NCBI GenBank assembly: GCA_934256705.1 | Contig: CAKQPF010000002.1 | Coordinates: forward strand, 1 to 64,000 | DNA from: an uncultured Prevotella sp. | GTDB taxonomy: Bacteria > Bacteroidota > Bacteroidia > Bacteroidales > Bacteroidaceae | DNA length: 64,000 bases | Direction: 5' to 3' | Shown: positions 50,882-58,681 of the stretch, in pieces | Layout of the letters: every line of letters begins with the position of its first letter | Position numbering within the stretch: the first letter of the stretch is position 1 | Notes under the pieces: generated by a model | What the model saw: only the letters and a program-made list of their open reading frames with translations | Told to the model about the DNA's origin: nothing | Database searches by the model: none | Translations under genes and position numbers: made by a program

Positions 50882-51001
50882 GAACATACGAGGAGATGAG
50901 TGTATCTCAATGAGTTCCGTCGAAAAGAAAACACATTATTGATAAGGATAAGGATTCCGGTGTCGCTAAAAGCAGAGTGATGTCGGGGTTCTCTTTTTTT
51001 T
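50882..51001 (+). ncRNA. Candidate small RNA or attenuator in the greA leader
   Basis: The transcript would begin GGAAC and fold a 5' hairpin: GGAAC with GTTCC enclosing GAGAT-GAGTGT-ATCTC. Near its end, GGATTCCGGTGTC (50952-50964) pairs with GATGTCGGGGTTC (50979-50991) with GU pairs and is followed by eight or more T (50993-51001), an intrinsic terminator. So either an independent RNA of about 120 bases or a leader with premature termination controlling greA. I do not recognise an Rfam family. Confidence 0.6.
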
Positions 51002-51128
51002 GTTGATTTCCCGTAATAATATGGTTATGATGTCATTGCTCAATGAGGTAGCCGCTACCCCATGGTGATACCCTTGCAATGCCGGATGACCTACTAACCA
51101 TTAGAATAATAATAAAAAGAAACAGAAT

Positions 51129-51596
51129 ATGTCTTACATGTCAAAAGAAGGCTACGAGGCACTCGTGGCAGAACTTCATCGTCTTGAGGCGGTGGAAAGT
51201 CCAAAGGCATCTGCAGCAATCGCAGAGGCTCGTGATAAGGGTGATCTCTCAGAGAACGCCGAGTATGATGCAGCCAAGGAGGCACAGTCAAAGCTGATGG
51301 ACAAGATCAGCCAGCTGAAGCTCACTCTGGCAGATGCGAAGATTATCGACAAGACGCGCCTGTCATCCGACTGCGTCCAGCTTCTCTCCAAGGTGGAGAT
51401 GACCAACCTTGCCACCAAGGCGAAGATGGTATATACCGTGGTAAGCGAGAACGAGGCAGACCTTGCCCACGGCAAGATTTCGGTGAAGACTCCTATTGCT
51501 CAGGGTCTTCTCAATCATAAGGTGGGCGAAGAGGTGGATATCAAGATACCTCGCGGCACCATCAAGCTCCGCATTGATAATATTACTATAGAATAA
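51129..51596 (+). CDS. greA: Transcription elongation factor GreA
   Basis: 155 residues. N-terminal coiled coil with YMSKEGYEALVAELHRLE, ARDKGDLSENAEYDAAKEAQ (acidic tip), and C-terminal FKBP-like domain (KISVKTPIAQGLLNHKVGEE). Stimulates transcript cleavage by backtracked RNA polymerase. Preceded by the long leader with a terminator-like structure. Assignment secure. Confidence 0.96.
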   Translation: MSYMSKEGYEALVAELHRLEAVESPKASAAIAEARDKGDLSENAEYDAAKEAQSKLMDKISQLKLTLADAKIIDKTRLSSDCVQLLSKVEMTNLATKAKMVYTVVSENEADLAHGKISVKTPIAQGLLNHKVGEEVDIKIPRGTIKLRIDNITIE

Positions 51597-51598
51597 GA

Positions 51599-51717
51599 CC
51601 CCCTCTTATCCCCCTGTAAGGGGGAGACTGGTTACGTTCTCCTCCTTGCGGTCCCGCAACTGCGTCAGCGCGATTTTTCACTTTTCACTTTTCACTTTTC
51701 ACTTTTCACTTTTTCTA
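51599..51717. repeat. GC-rich hairpin, GCGCTGACGC box and TTTTCAC array
   Basis: CCCCCTCTTATCCCCCTGTA with AGGGGGAG, then (51655-) CCCGCAACTGCGTCAGCGCG, then five TTTTCAC heptamers up to 51717, 20 bases before the HIT gene ATG. Confidence 0.8.
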
Positions 51718-51738
51718 ACAAATAAAAAAAGAACGGCT

Positions 51739-52137
51739 ATGGATATATTTTCAAAGATTGCTGCTGGTGAGATTCCCAGCTACAAGTGTGCAGAAAACGA
51801 AGAGTTTTATGCTTTTCTCGACATCAATCCTTTAGTGGTGGGCCACACATTGGTGATACCTCGCCGTGAGGTGGACTATATCTTTGATATGGAGGACGAC
51901 GAGATAGCCCGCTATCAGGTGTTTGCCAAGAAGGTGGCAAAGGCTGTCAAGATGGCTTTCCCTTGTCTGAAGGTGGCTGAGGTGGTGCTCGGTCTTGAGG
52001 TTCCTCATGCCCATATCCATCTTATCCCTATGCAGAGCGAGAAGGATGCCGTGTTCAGCAATCCTAAACTGAAGCTCAGCGAGGAGGAGTTCCGCGCTGC
52101 CGCTGACAAGATATACAGTGCTTTCTGCTCGCTGTAA
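51739..52137 (+). CDS. HIT-family nucleotide-binding hydrolase
   Basis: 132 residues from MDIFSKIAAGEIPSYK (51739). Histidine triad HAHIHLIP near the C-terminal half, with IPRREVDYIFDMEDDE and GHTLVIP; the general Hint/Fhit-like hydrolase of purine nucleotide adducts. Cytosolic. Follows greA in the same direction, with repeat-filled spacing. Earlier in-frame codons come from the TTTTCAC array and are not counted. Confidence 0.92.
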   Translation: MDIFSKIAAGEIPSYKCAENEEFYAFLDINPLVVGHTLVIPRREVDYIFDMEDDEIARYQVFAKKVAKAVKMAFPCLKVAEVVLGLEVPHAHIHLIPMQSEKDAVFSNPKLKLSEEEFRAAADKIYSAFCSL

Positions 52138-52171
52138 ATCAGGTAATAGATAAGTCCTGTTGCTAAGATTA

Positions 52172-52389
52172 GGCTGGAAGCCTATACCGAGCGTAGCGAG
52201 AGTAACCCGGGACATGGTCTCGGGATTTATGACACAAACAAAGACGGCTGTCTGGAAGACAGTACCTTGCATTGAGTATATTCCTATGCCTTTGGTACTG
52301 TCTTCCAGACAGCCTTTCTTTATCATTTTATAATCCCGAGACTTCGTCCCGGGTTACTCTCGCTGCGCTCGGTATTGTCTTCCAGACAA
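52172..52389. repeat. Long inverted repeat with GTCTGGAAGAC core
   Basis: Left arm GGCTGGAAGCCTATACCGAGCG-type, right arm ending CGCTCGGTATTGTCTTCCAG. Inner arms GACGGCTGTCTGGAAGAC / GTCTTCCAGACAGCC pair as well. About 200 bases fold into a near-complete hairpin filling the gap between the HIT gene and the DUF3298 gene. A solo half is at 37384. Confidence 0.85.
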
Positions 52390-52437
52390 AGCTATCCACT
52401 ACCTATAACAACCTATAACCAACAACCGACAACCACT

Positions 52438-53358
52438 TTATTTCCTATTGATGATCTTCAGGAAATCATCGCTGAGGAAAGGCGTGATGTCCTTGTAGGG
52501 GACGGTGAAGGTGGGCATTCCGGCGGCGTAGCAGGCTATCTCATACTGTGCGTAAGTGAAGACTATGCCTTTGTCTGACGGGTAAGGCTCATACTGCTTC
52601 GGCAGCGGGATTATGCCTGACTGGTCCGGAAGCATGAGCATCTCCATGAGTTGATAGTCGTTAGGGAGCTGTTCGCCCTGCTCTTGGAAGTATTCTTTTA
52701 GTCCTTTCTTGATAAGTGGCTGCATCTTTATGGCTGCGTCAGAGCGGATGATGGAGCGCAGTCGCTCGCCGTTGTCTGCTCGGAATGTGACTACTCCATC
52801 GCCTAATACTCCTCCATGCGCTCCTCCCCAGAAGCCGTATTCCTCATCATTGAATGAGATGAAGAGGGAGTCGGTGTCTTGCAGCGCGATATCCATGGAG
52901 TAAACCCACTGTGGTCTGACTTCTTTTGCATCCTCTATCTGCTGCTGTGTCATGGTGGTGTCCTGACTGATGCGTTCTATATATTCGTCGATGATGGCTT
53001 TGTTCTCCTTATTCATATATGCCAACACTTCTTTTCCGTAATATGCCAGTATGGCTTTTAGCGTGGAGTCGTTGCCTTGGTATGGCTTGATGACTGGTGT
53101 ATTGCCCTCGGTAGGTAGGAAACGTGTGGCATTTCGCTGGATGACAGCGATGAGAGAGTCGCGTATCACCTGCGTGACGCTGTCGGTAGCTACTGGCACT
53201 GTGGCTTTCATTTCCACTTGTCCGTATCGGCTTGAGTCTGCGAAAGCGTAGTGTTCCCACTGTATCTCAGTGGCTTCTTGCTGTTCTGCGTCATTGGATG
53301 TCTTGGTTACGCATGATACCATTAGGGCTATCAGGAGGAGAAGATACTCGTAATGCAT
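52438..53358 (-). CDS. DUF3298/DUF4163-type lipoprotein
   Basis: 306 residues from MHYEYLLLLIALMVSC (53358), lipobox LMVSC. C-terminal half has the RsiV/DUF3298 pattern: GGVLGDGVVTFRADNGERL, QMEMLMLPDQSG-like and YAQYEIACYAAGMPTFTVPY. Middle with DSLFISFNDEEYGFWGGAHGG, also typical. Function unknown; related domains are anti-sigma RsiV sensor parts. Not next to a sigma gene. An earlier ATG at 53379 is possible but sits in repeat DNA. Confidence 0.8.
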   Translation of the reverse strand: MHYEYLLLLIALMVSCVTKTSNDAEQQEATEIQWEHYAFADSSRYGQVEMKATVPVATDSVTQVIRDSLIAVIQRNATRFLPTEGNTPVIKPYQGNDSTLKAILAYYGKEVLAYMNKENKAIIDEYIERISQDTTMTQQQIEDAKEVRPQWVYSMDIALQDTDSLFISFNDEEYGFWGGAHGGVLGDGVVTFRADNGERLRSIIRSDAAIKMQPLIKKGLKEYFQEQGEQLPNDYQLMEMLMLPDQSGIIPLPKQYEPYPSDKGIVFTYAQYEIACYAAGMPTFTVPYKDITPFLSDDFLKIINRK

Positions 53359-53387
53359 AGTTCTTAATTCATAATTCATAATTATAT

Positions 53388-53417
53388 CAGCCGGTAACGC
53401 GGCTGACACAGTGGCGG
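53388..53417 (+). repeat. GTAACG stem-loop / CACAGTGG element, copy 11
   Basis: CAGCCG/CGGCTG stem, loop GTAACG, then ACACAGTGGCGG. Confidence 0.85.
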
Positions 53418-53419
53418 CC

Positions 53420-53536
53420 CCCCCTCTTATTCCCCTGTGAGGGGGAGGCTATATGCGTTCTTCGGCCTTGCGTCTCTTCCTCAAGGGAGGCCTCTGTATC
53501 TGGCTTCCCCCTCACAGGGGGACGAGAGGGGGTCTG
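53420..53536. repeat. GC-rich inverted pair (CCCCCTCTTATTCCCC type)
   Basis: CCCCCTCTTATTCCCCTGTG at 53420- and its complement type CCCCCTCACAGGGGGACGAG to 53536; the inner loop includes TTCTTCGGCCTTGCG. Ends 5 bases from the lutC stop. Confidence 0.75.
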
Positions 53537-53540
53537 TTTT

Positions 53541-54152
53541 TTACACCAGCACAACGGTGAGTCCCTTTGCGGCTTGTGCGCCATAGACGAGGGCTTGCTC
53601 GATGTCTGCCGTCTTGGATGGTCCTGAAATGAAGCATCCGAAGCCGTAGAGGGAGGTGTCCTGCTGACCTGGTATGCCTGAACCGCGTGTCTTCAGCCAT
53701 TCGTAAGCCTGGTGCATATTGCTCACTATGTTGTCACGATGAACGATGATGACAATGTTTTCGGAGATGAAAAGGATGGCTTTCTGCTTCATATTCATCG
53801 GCACCCATACGCAAGCGTTTTCTGCACACGCTACTCCTCCTTCGACCACGCCTACATCTGTGCCGTCAAGATCTTGCGCTTCAGCTACTTCATCGGGATT
53901 GATGCTGGCGTCTATGCCTGGCAGATTGCTTGCTATGACCTTGGCTTCTGGATATGCTTTGCGGATAATGGCATTGATGTCATCGCCTGGCTGCATTTCG
54001 ATGATGTGCGCTCCTGCCGTGGTAGTGGTCTGATGGATAAATTCCGCCACCGGGTCATCGAATGTTAGTTTCTGGAATGAGAGGTCTGGCATTGGGTATG
54101 TCTCTCGTGTATTGTTGCGGAGACGTTGCAGTATTTGTTCTTTCGTTGTCAT
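53541..54152 (-). CDS. lutC: LutC-type lactate utilisation protein (LUD domain)
   Basis: 203 residues from MTTKEQILQRLRNN (54152). LUD domain: RETYPMPDLSFQ, NPDEVAEAQDLDGTDVGVVE, VACAENACVW, IVHRDNIVSNMHQAYEWL. With LutA and LutB forms the L-lactate dehydrogenase complex feeding electrons from lactate. Its ATG overlaps the lutB stop (ATGA), so translation is coupled. The last gene of lutABC. Confidence 0.92.
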   Translation of the reverse strand: MTTKEQILQRLRNNTRETYPMPDLSFQKLTFDDPVAEFIHQTTTTAGAHIIEMQPGDDINAIIRKAYPEAKVIASNLPGIDASINPDEVAEAQDLDGTDVGVVEGGVACAENACVWVPMNMKQKAILFISENIVIIVHRDNIVSNMHQAYEWLKTRGSGIPGQQDTSLYGFGCFISGPSKTADIEQALVYGAQAAKGLTVVLV

Positions 54153-55570
54153 TTTATTTTTCCTTTCTTCCATAGTGTGTGGAATGATTCCTTTGCAAAG
54201 ACAGGCATAGCATGGTATTTACACCAGGCATTGAGCTTGACACCTGTGATGAAAGCTGGCACTGTATTGGCTAAAGGTGCGAAGCGCAGGGCTGTGGCGT
54301 ATAGCGATGGATGGTCGAAGAGCACTTTCATGCCTTTTGACATGGTCTTCTTGATTGGGTCGGCATGATGGAAACTGTCGAGCTGCTGTCGCCATTTGTA
54401 TATCTGTGTGGAGAGATCTACTTTGACTGGACATACATTGTCGCAGGAACAGCATAGCGAGCAAGCTGAGCAGTTGTGGTAATTGGCGTCTTTATCCTTC
54501 AGCATACCGAGGTTGATGCCGATAGGTCCTGGTATGAAATATGTGTAGGAGTATCCTCCTGAGCGTCTATATACTGGGCAGGTATTCATGCAAGCACCGC
54601 ATCTCATGCACTTGAGTGTCTGCCAGTGGTCTTCATTGGCGAGGATATCGCTTCTTCCGTTGTCCACGAGAATGATGTGGAATTCTCCTCCTGGCCTTGG
54701 TTTGCGGAAGTGGGATGTAAAGACAGTGGTGGCCTGTCCAGTGCCGTGGCGTGCGAGAAGTCTCTGGAATACTCCCATAGCGTCATAGTCGGGTATGATT
54801 TTTTCGAGTCCTATGCTGGCTATATGCAGTTTTGGCACTGACGTGCTCATGTCTGCATTTCCCTCATTGGTGCATACTACTATTTCTCCTGTAGAGGCTA
54901 TGCCGAAGTTTGCTCCTGTCATTCCGCATTCAGCTGTCATGAAATTATCTCTGAGATGGTATCTTGCACATCTTGTGAGATATGTAGGGTCGGCTTTTTC
55001 TTCGAGCTGTGTCTTGTCAGCCACGCCCATGCTTTCCGCTCCCTGCTGTCCGTTTGCGGCGAGTATGCCTTTCTCCTGGAAAGTCTCTTTCACCTGTTCG
55101 CGGGTGATATGTATGGCAGGCATGATGATATGGCTCGGCGCGAGGTGCATGAGCTGCAGTATTCTCTCTCCGAGGTCTGTCTCCACAACGTCTATGCCGT
55201 TGGCAATGAGATTGTCATTGAGGTGGCATTCCTCTGTGAGCATTGACTTTCCTTTTACTACTTTCTTGACGTTGTGCTGTCGTAGTATCTGCATTACGAT
55301 GCTGTTGTACTCATCAGCGTTCTTTGCCCAGTGTACGATGGCTCCGTTTGCCGTGGCATTACGCTCGAATGTCTCGAGATAGTCAGCGAGGTGTGTGACG
55401 GTATGCTTCTTGATTTGGCTTGCCGCCTCGCGCAACTGTTCCCACTCCGGGAGTCCATGTGCCTGTATGTCACGCTTTTCTCTCACGCTCCAGAAAGTCT
55501 GGTCGTGTCGTGTTACCCATTCAGGGTTTCTGTTTACTCTCTCTGCCGCTATAGAATGCTTAGTGCTCAT
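54149..55570 (-). CDS. lutB: LutB-type iron-sulfur lactate utilisation protein
   Basis: 473 residues. LUD-like N-terminal domain plus a C-terminal region with two 4Fe-4S clusters: CMRCGACMNTCPVYRRSGGY and CSACSLCCSCDNVCPVKVDL. Its start overlaps the lutA stop by ATGA and its stop overlaps lutC in the same way, an intact three-gene coupled operon. Role: electron transfer in lactate oxidation to pyruvate. Confidence 0.95.
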   Translation of the reverse strand: MSTKHSIAAERVNRNPEWVTRHDQTFWSVREKRDIQAHGLPEWEQLREAASQIKKHTVTHLADYLETFERNATANGAIVHWAKNADEYNSIVMQILRQHNVKKVVKGKSMLTEECHLNDNLIANGIDVVETDLGERILQLMHLAPSHIIMPAIHITREQVKETFQEKGILAANGQQGAESMGVADKTQLEEKADPTYLTRCARYHLRDNFMTAECGMTGANFGIASTGEIVVCTNEGNADMSTSVPKLHIASIGLEKIIPDYDAMGVFQRLLARHGTGQATTVFTSHFRKPRPGGEFHIILVDNGRSDILANEDHWQTLKCMRCGACMNTCPVYRRSGGYSYTYFIPGPIGINLGMLKDKDANYHNCSACSLCCSCDNVCPVKVDLSTQIYKWRQQLDSFHHADPIKKTMSKGMKVLFDHPSLYATALRFAPLANTVPAFITGVKLNAWCKYHAMPVFAKESFHTLWKKGKIK

Positions 55571-56307
55571 AGTCCGTTAGCCAATATCTCTACTACGTGA
55601 ATAAACTTGATTTTGTCCTGTTGCTTGTCTTTTTTGAGGAGTCCCTGCATGTGCATGAGGCATGAGGAGTCTGGTCCTGTGATGTATTCTGCTCCTGTGG
55701 CTACGTGTCGTGCTATCTTGTCGTGTCCCATTCTTGCTGACACGTCAGGCTCTTCGATGGAGAACATACCTCCGAATCCGCAGCATTCATCCACTCTTTC
55801 CGGCTCTCTGATGTCTATGCCTTCCACCATCTGCAGGAGGTCTTTTATCTTATTGAAGCGCGGAATGTTACGCTCTGACGGTGATGAGAGTCCGAGTTCA
55901 CGGACGCCGTGGCAACTATTGTGCAGGCTTACCTTATGATGGAACTTTGCCCACGGCAATGCCTTTGGCTTTATGACGTCGTGGATAAACTCTACTACGT
56001 CCATTGTCTTCTGTGCTGTGCGGCATTCATGCTTGACTATGCCTGGATGGAAGAATCGTACGTATGCGGCGCATGATGCGCTTGGTGCTACTACGTAATC
56101 GTATTCAGCGAAGAGCTTGTCGTAGTCTTCCACAAGTTTTTCGGCTTTCTGCTGGAAGCCTGCGTTGCCCATTGGCTGTCCGCAGCACGTCTGCTTCTGC
56201 GGGTATTCCACTTCCACTCCGAGCTGCTTGAGCAGTTTGTATGTGGCAATGCCTACATGTGGATATAGGGCATCTACGTAACAGGGGATGAATAATCCTA
56301 CTTTCAT
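55567..56307 (-). CDS. lutA: LutA-type lactate utilisation protein (CCG domains)
   Basis: 246 residues. Two CCG cysteine-rich domains: KQTCCGQPMGNAGF and DECCGFGGMFSIEEPDV, with SCHGVRELGL. Heterodisulfide-reductase-like subunit of the lactate oxidation complex. First gene of the operon. Upstream are a GTAACG element and the TATGCTTT element; no lactate regulator is adjacent. Confidence 0.94.
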   Translation of the reverse strand: MKVGLFIPCYVDALYPHVGIATYKLLKQLGVEVEYPQKQTCCGQPMGNAGFQQKAEKLVEDYDKLFAEYDYVVAPSASCAAYVRFFHPGIVKHECRTAQKTMDVVEFIHDVIKPKALPWAKFHHKVSLHNSCHGVRELGLSSPSERNIPRFNKIKDLLQMVEGIDIREPERVDECCGFGGMFSIEEPDVSARMGHDKIARHVATGAEYITGPDSSCLMHMQGLLKKDKQQDKIKFIHVVEILANGL

Positions 56308-56398
56308 TTGATTTTTGTGTTTATATTAAAGTGGTGGTTCTATAAATTACCACCATAAAATGTGCCCGCTCCGGTCTCTATTGGGGGCTTCTTTATAT

Positions 56399-56427
56399 CA
56401 GCCGGTAACGCGACTGACACGGTGACG
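56399..56427 (+). repeat. GTAACG stem-loop / CACAGTGG element, copy 12 (degenerate)
   Basis: CAGCCGGTAACGCGACTG then ACACGGTGACGG; a second box GCTGACACGGTGGC follows at 56434-56447. Confidence 0.7.
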
Positions 56428-56630
56428 GCAGGTGCTGACACGGTGGCTCTTTGCTTGTCGCTTTCAGGGGGCAAAAGTAACAAAAAGATTTGAAAACACA
56501 AAGATATATGACAAAAAAGTTGTTTCCTTTGGTGAAAGATGGAGAGATGACGGCAGAGGGGCTTGAGTTACAGATTGTAAGTTTTAGGGCGCATTTGGTT
56601 ACGATTATTATTGGGAAGAGGGGAAAATGG

Positions 56631-56735
56631 GGGGCGGAGGTAAAAGCATAGTTATTGGGAGGTAAAAGCATAGTTATTAGACGACGAAAGCATAGATATT
56701 ACATTGCAATATCTATGCTTTCAGATTGTAAGTTT
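56631..56735 (-). repeat. TATGCTTT element, copy 2
   Basis: In reverse orientation to 37101-37198. Two 22-base units GGAGGTAAAAGCATAGTTAT, then a perfect 15-base inverted repeat GAAAGCATAGATATT/AATATCTATGCTTTC with loop ACATTGC, then CAGATTGTAAGTTTTT. A third partial CAGATTGTAAGTTTT is at 56571. Confidence 0.8.
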
Positions 56736-56746
56736 TTCTTCATTCA

Positions 56747-56934
56747 GGTAATAGGGAATAGGAGATAGGGAATAGGAGATTACCTTTGACTAGGTAATAG
56801 GGAATAGATAATAGGGAATAGGAGATTACCTTTGATACTTGTGGATTTTCGTTGCGATTATCTCAAGTACACAATGGTAATCTCCTATTCCCTATTTCCT
56901 ATTATCTATTATCTATTCCTATTCCCTATTACCT
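56747..56934. repeat. GGGAATA inverted-array hairpin, copy A
   Basis: Two left arms of GGGAATA/GATAATA/GGAGATT heptamers, loop CTTGTGGATTTTCGTTGCG and GATTATCTCAAG, right arm complement. Ends 7 bases from the stop codon of the CoA-transferase gene. No gene in 56308-56940. Confidence 0.85.
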
Positions 56935-56940
56935 AACTAT

Positions 56941-58443
56941 TTACTTCACGTACTCGGCGAAGTCGGTGAGGTGCATATCGCCCTTGCGACGGAGAGTGTC
57001 GTGGAATGCGAATGCGCATGGGAGATTGTGGTGTGTCTGACCGCCTGTAGCTATCTTGAGGTAATCGCGGAGCAATGGGCGATAGTCAGGGTGAGCACAG
57101 TTTTCGATGATGAGGTGAGCGCGCTCCATAGGTGACTTGCCACGAAGGTCTGCTACGCCCTGCTCTGTTACGATGACGTTGACGTCGTGCTCAGAGTGAT
57201 CCTGATGGCTTACGAATGGCACGATGGAAGAGATGAGTCCGCCCTTTGCTACGCTTGAGCAGGTGAAGATACTGATGTATGCGTTGCGCTCGAAGTCGCC
57301 AGAACCGCCGATGCCGTTCATCATCTTAGTACCAGAGATGTGTGTAGAGTTTGCATTTCCGAAGATATCCACTTCGATAGCGGTATTGATAGCGATGACA
57401 CCGAGTCGGCGGATTACCTCTGGAGAGTTACTGATCTCTGACTGACGGAGTGTGAGGCGATGCTTGAGCATATCAATATTGTCATAGATATTAGCGAGAC
57501 ACTCGTTGCTTACGGTGAGTGAGCAGGTAGATGCGTCCTTCACTCTGCCTGTGAGCATCATATCTACGATAGAGTCCTGGAGCACTTCGGTATATACATT
57601 GAAGTCAGGGATATTCTGGTCCTTGGAGAGTGCCGCGAGGATAGCGTTTGCAGTAGAGCCCACACCGCTCTGCAATGGGAGGAAGCATGATGGGATGACG
57701 CCGCGCTTCATATCATTGAGGAGGAATGCTGCTACGTTAGCACCAATCTGATCTGTGACAGGATCGCTGCCCTTGAATGCGCGAGCCTCGTCAGGGAGGT
57801 TGCACTCTACCACTCCGACTACCTTGCTCTTAGGTATTTCCACATAAGGCTTACCGATGCGGTCGCTTGGCTTAGTGATAGGAATAGGCTGGCGGAAAGG
57901 CGCATCGAGAGGCTCATAGACGTCCTGAATGAGTCCGGTGCGGTCGCTGTGGAATGAGTTGAGCTCGAGAATCACCTTCTCGGATATGCGTGCCACGGTA
58001 GGAGCGATGCCGCCTGCCGCAGTGAGATATACGTGATAGTTGTCACCGCTTTCCTCAATCTTTGACACTTCGAGGATAGCCCAGTTCACCTTGCCGTAGA
58101 AACCGTAGCGCAGGTCCTGTGCCATCATGGAGAGATGGAGGTCATTATAGCGTATCTCGTTGAGGTTTACAGCCTTGCGGAAACTTGGGTTGGTGGTGTA
58201 AGGTGCGCGGAAACCGATGGCGTGAGCCTCACTGAGGACACCGTCGGTGGACTGTCCGGTGGATGCTCCCGTGAAGAGGTTTACCTTGAATTCATTGCCC
58301 TTGGCGTGCTCTTCCTCGGCGATCTTGGCCAGTTCGCGAGTTACAGCCTTTGGAGTTCCAGCCGGTGTGAATCCGCTCAGTCCGAGGGAATCACCGTTCT
58401 TAATCAGTGATGCTGCTTCAGCAGCGGTGATAGTAGTGTACAT
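56941..58443 (-). CDS. Acetyl-CoA hydrolase / succinate CoA-transferase family
   Basis: 500 residues from MYTTITAAEAASLIKNG (58443). Ach1-type CoA transferase: GLSGFTPAGTPKAV, FTGASTGQSTDG, PLQSGVGSTANAILAAL, AINTAIEVDIFGNANSTHIS, GIGGSGDFERNAYISIFTCS, and VTEQGVADLRGKSP. The glutamate in NTAIEVDIFGN is the expected catalytic residue. Moves CoA between acetyl-CoA and succinate or hydrolyses acetyl-CoA. Its neighbourhood (lutABC) suggests a lactate-to-acetate route. A TAACTTTG -7 box lies 66 bases upstream. Confidence 0.93.
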   Translation of the reverse strand: MYTTITAAEAASLIKNGDSLGLSGFTPAGTPKAVTRELAKIAEEEHAKGNEFKVNLFTGASTGQSTDGVLSEAHAIGFRAPYTTNPSFRKAVNLNEIRYNDLHLSMMAQDLRYGFYGKVNWAILEVSKIEESGDNYHVYLTAAGGIAPTVARISEKVILELNSFHSDRTGLIQDVYEPLDAPFRQPIPITKPSDRIGKPYVEIPKSKVVGVVECNLPDEARAFKGSDPVTDQIGANVAAFLLNDMKRGVIPSCFLPLQSGVGSTANAILAALSKDQNIPDFNVYTEVLQDSIVDMMLTGRVKDASTCSLTVSNECLANIYDNIDMLKHRLTLRQSEISNSPEVIRRLGVIAINTAIEVDIFGNANSTHISGTKMMNGIGGSGDFERNAYISIFTCSSVAKGGLISSIVPFVSHQDHSEHDVNVIVTEQGVADLRGKSPMERAHLIIENCAHPDYRPLLRDYLKIATGGQTHHNLPCAFAFHDTLRRKGDMHLTDFAEYVK

Positions 58444-58477
58444 TTTTTTTATATAGATTTTTGTTTTTTGTTTATGG

Positions 58478-58502
58478 TAAGTGACGGTGAAAATATAAAA
58501 AT
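58478..58502. repeat. Solo half of the MITE-like inverted end
   Basis: TAAGTGACGGTGAAAATATA matches the terminal repeat of the element at 38645-38846. Confidence 0.6.
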
Positions 58503-58508
58503 CGGTTG

Positions 58509-58516
58509 CAAAGTTA
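58509..58516 (-). promoter_or_regulatory. -7 box for the CoA-transferase gene
   Basis: TAACTTTG on the minus strand; no TTTG at 19-21 bases upstream. Confidence 0.45.
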
Positions 58517-58681
58517 AACATTTATTATTAAATAATGTAAGAATAATGGAATTTTTTACACAAATGCGAGGAAAATGTGCAAAAGTGAACACTCGACATT
58601 ACTTAATGTATATATTAAGGTGCGGTGTATATATATAAGGTGGACGGTGTAATATTTTTCCGTTTTCCACGTTATTTAGAC

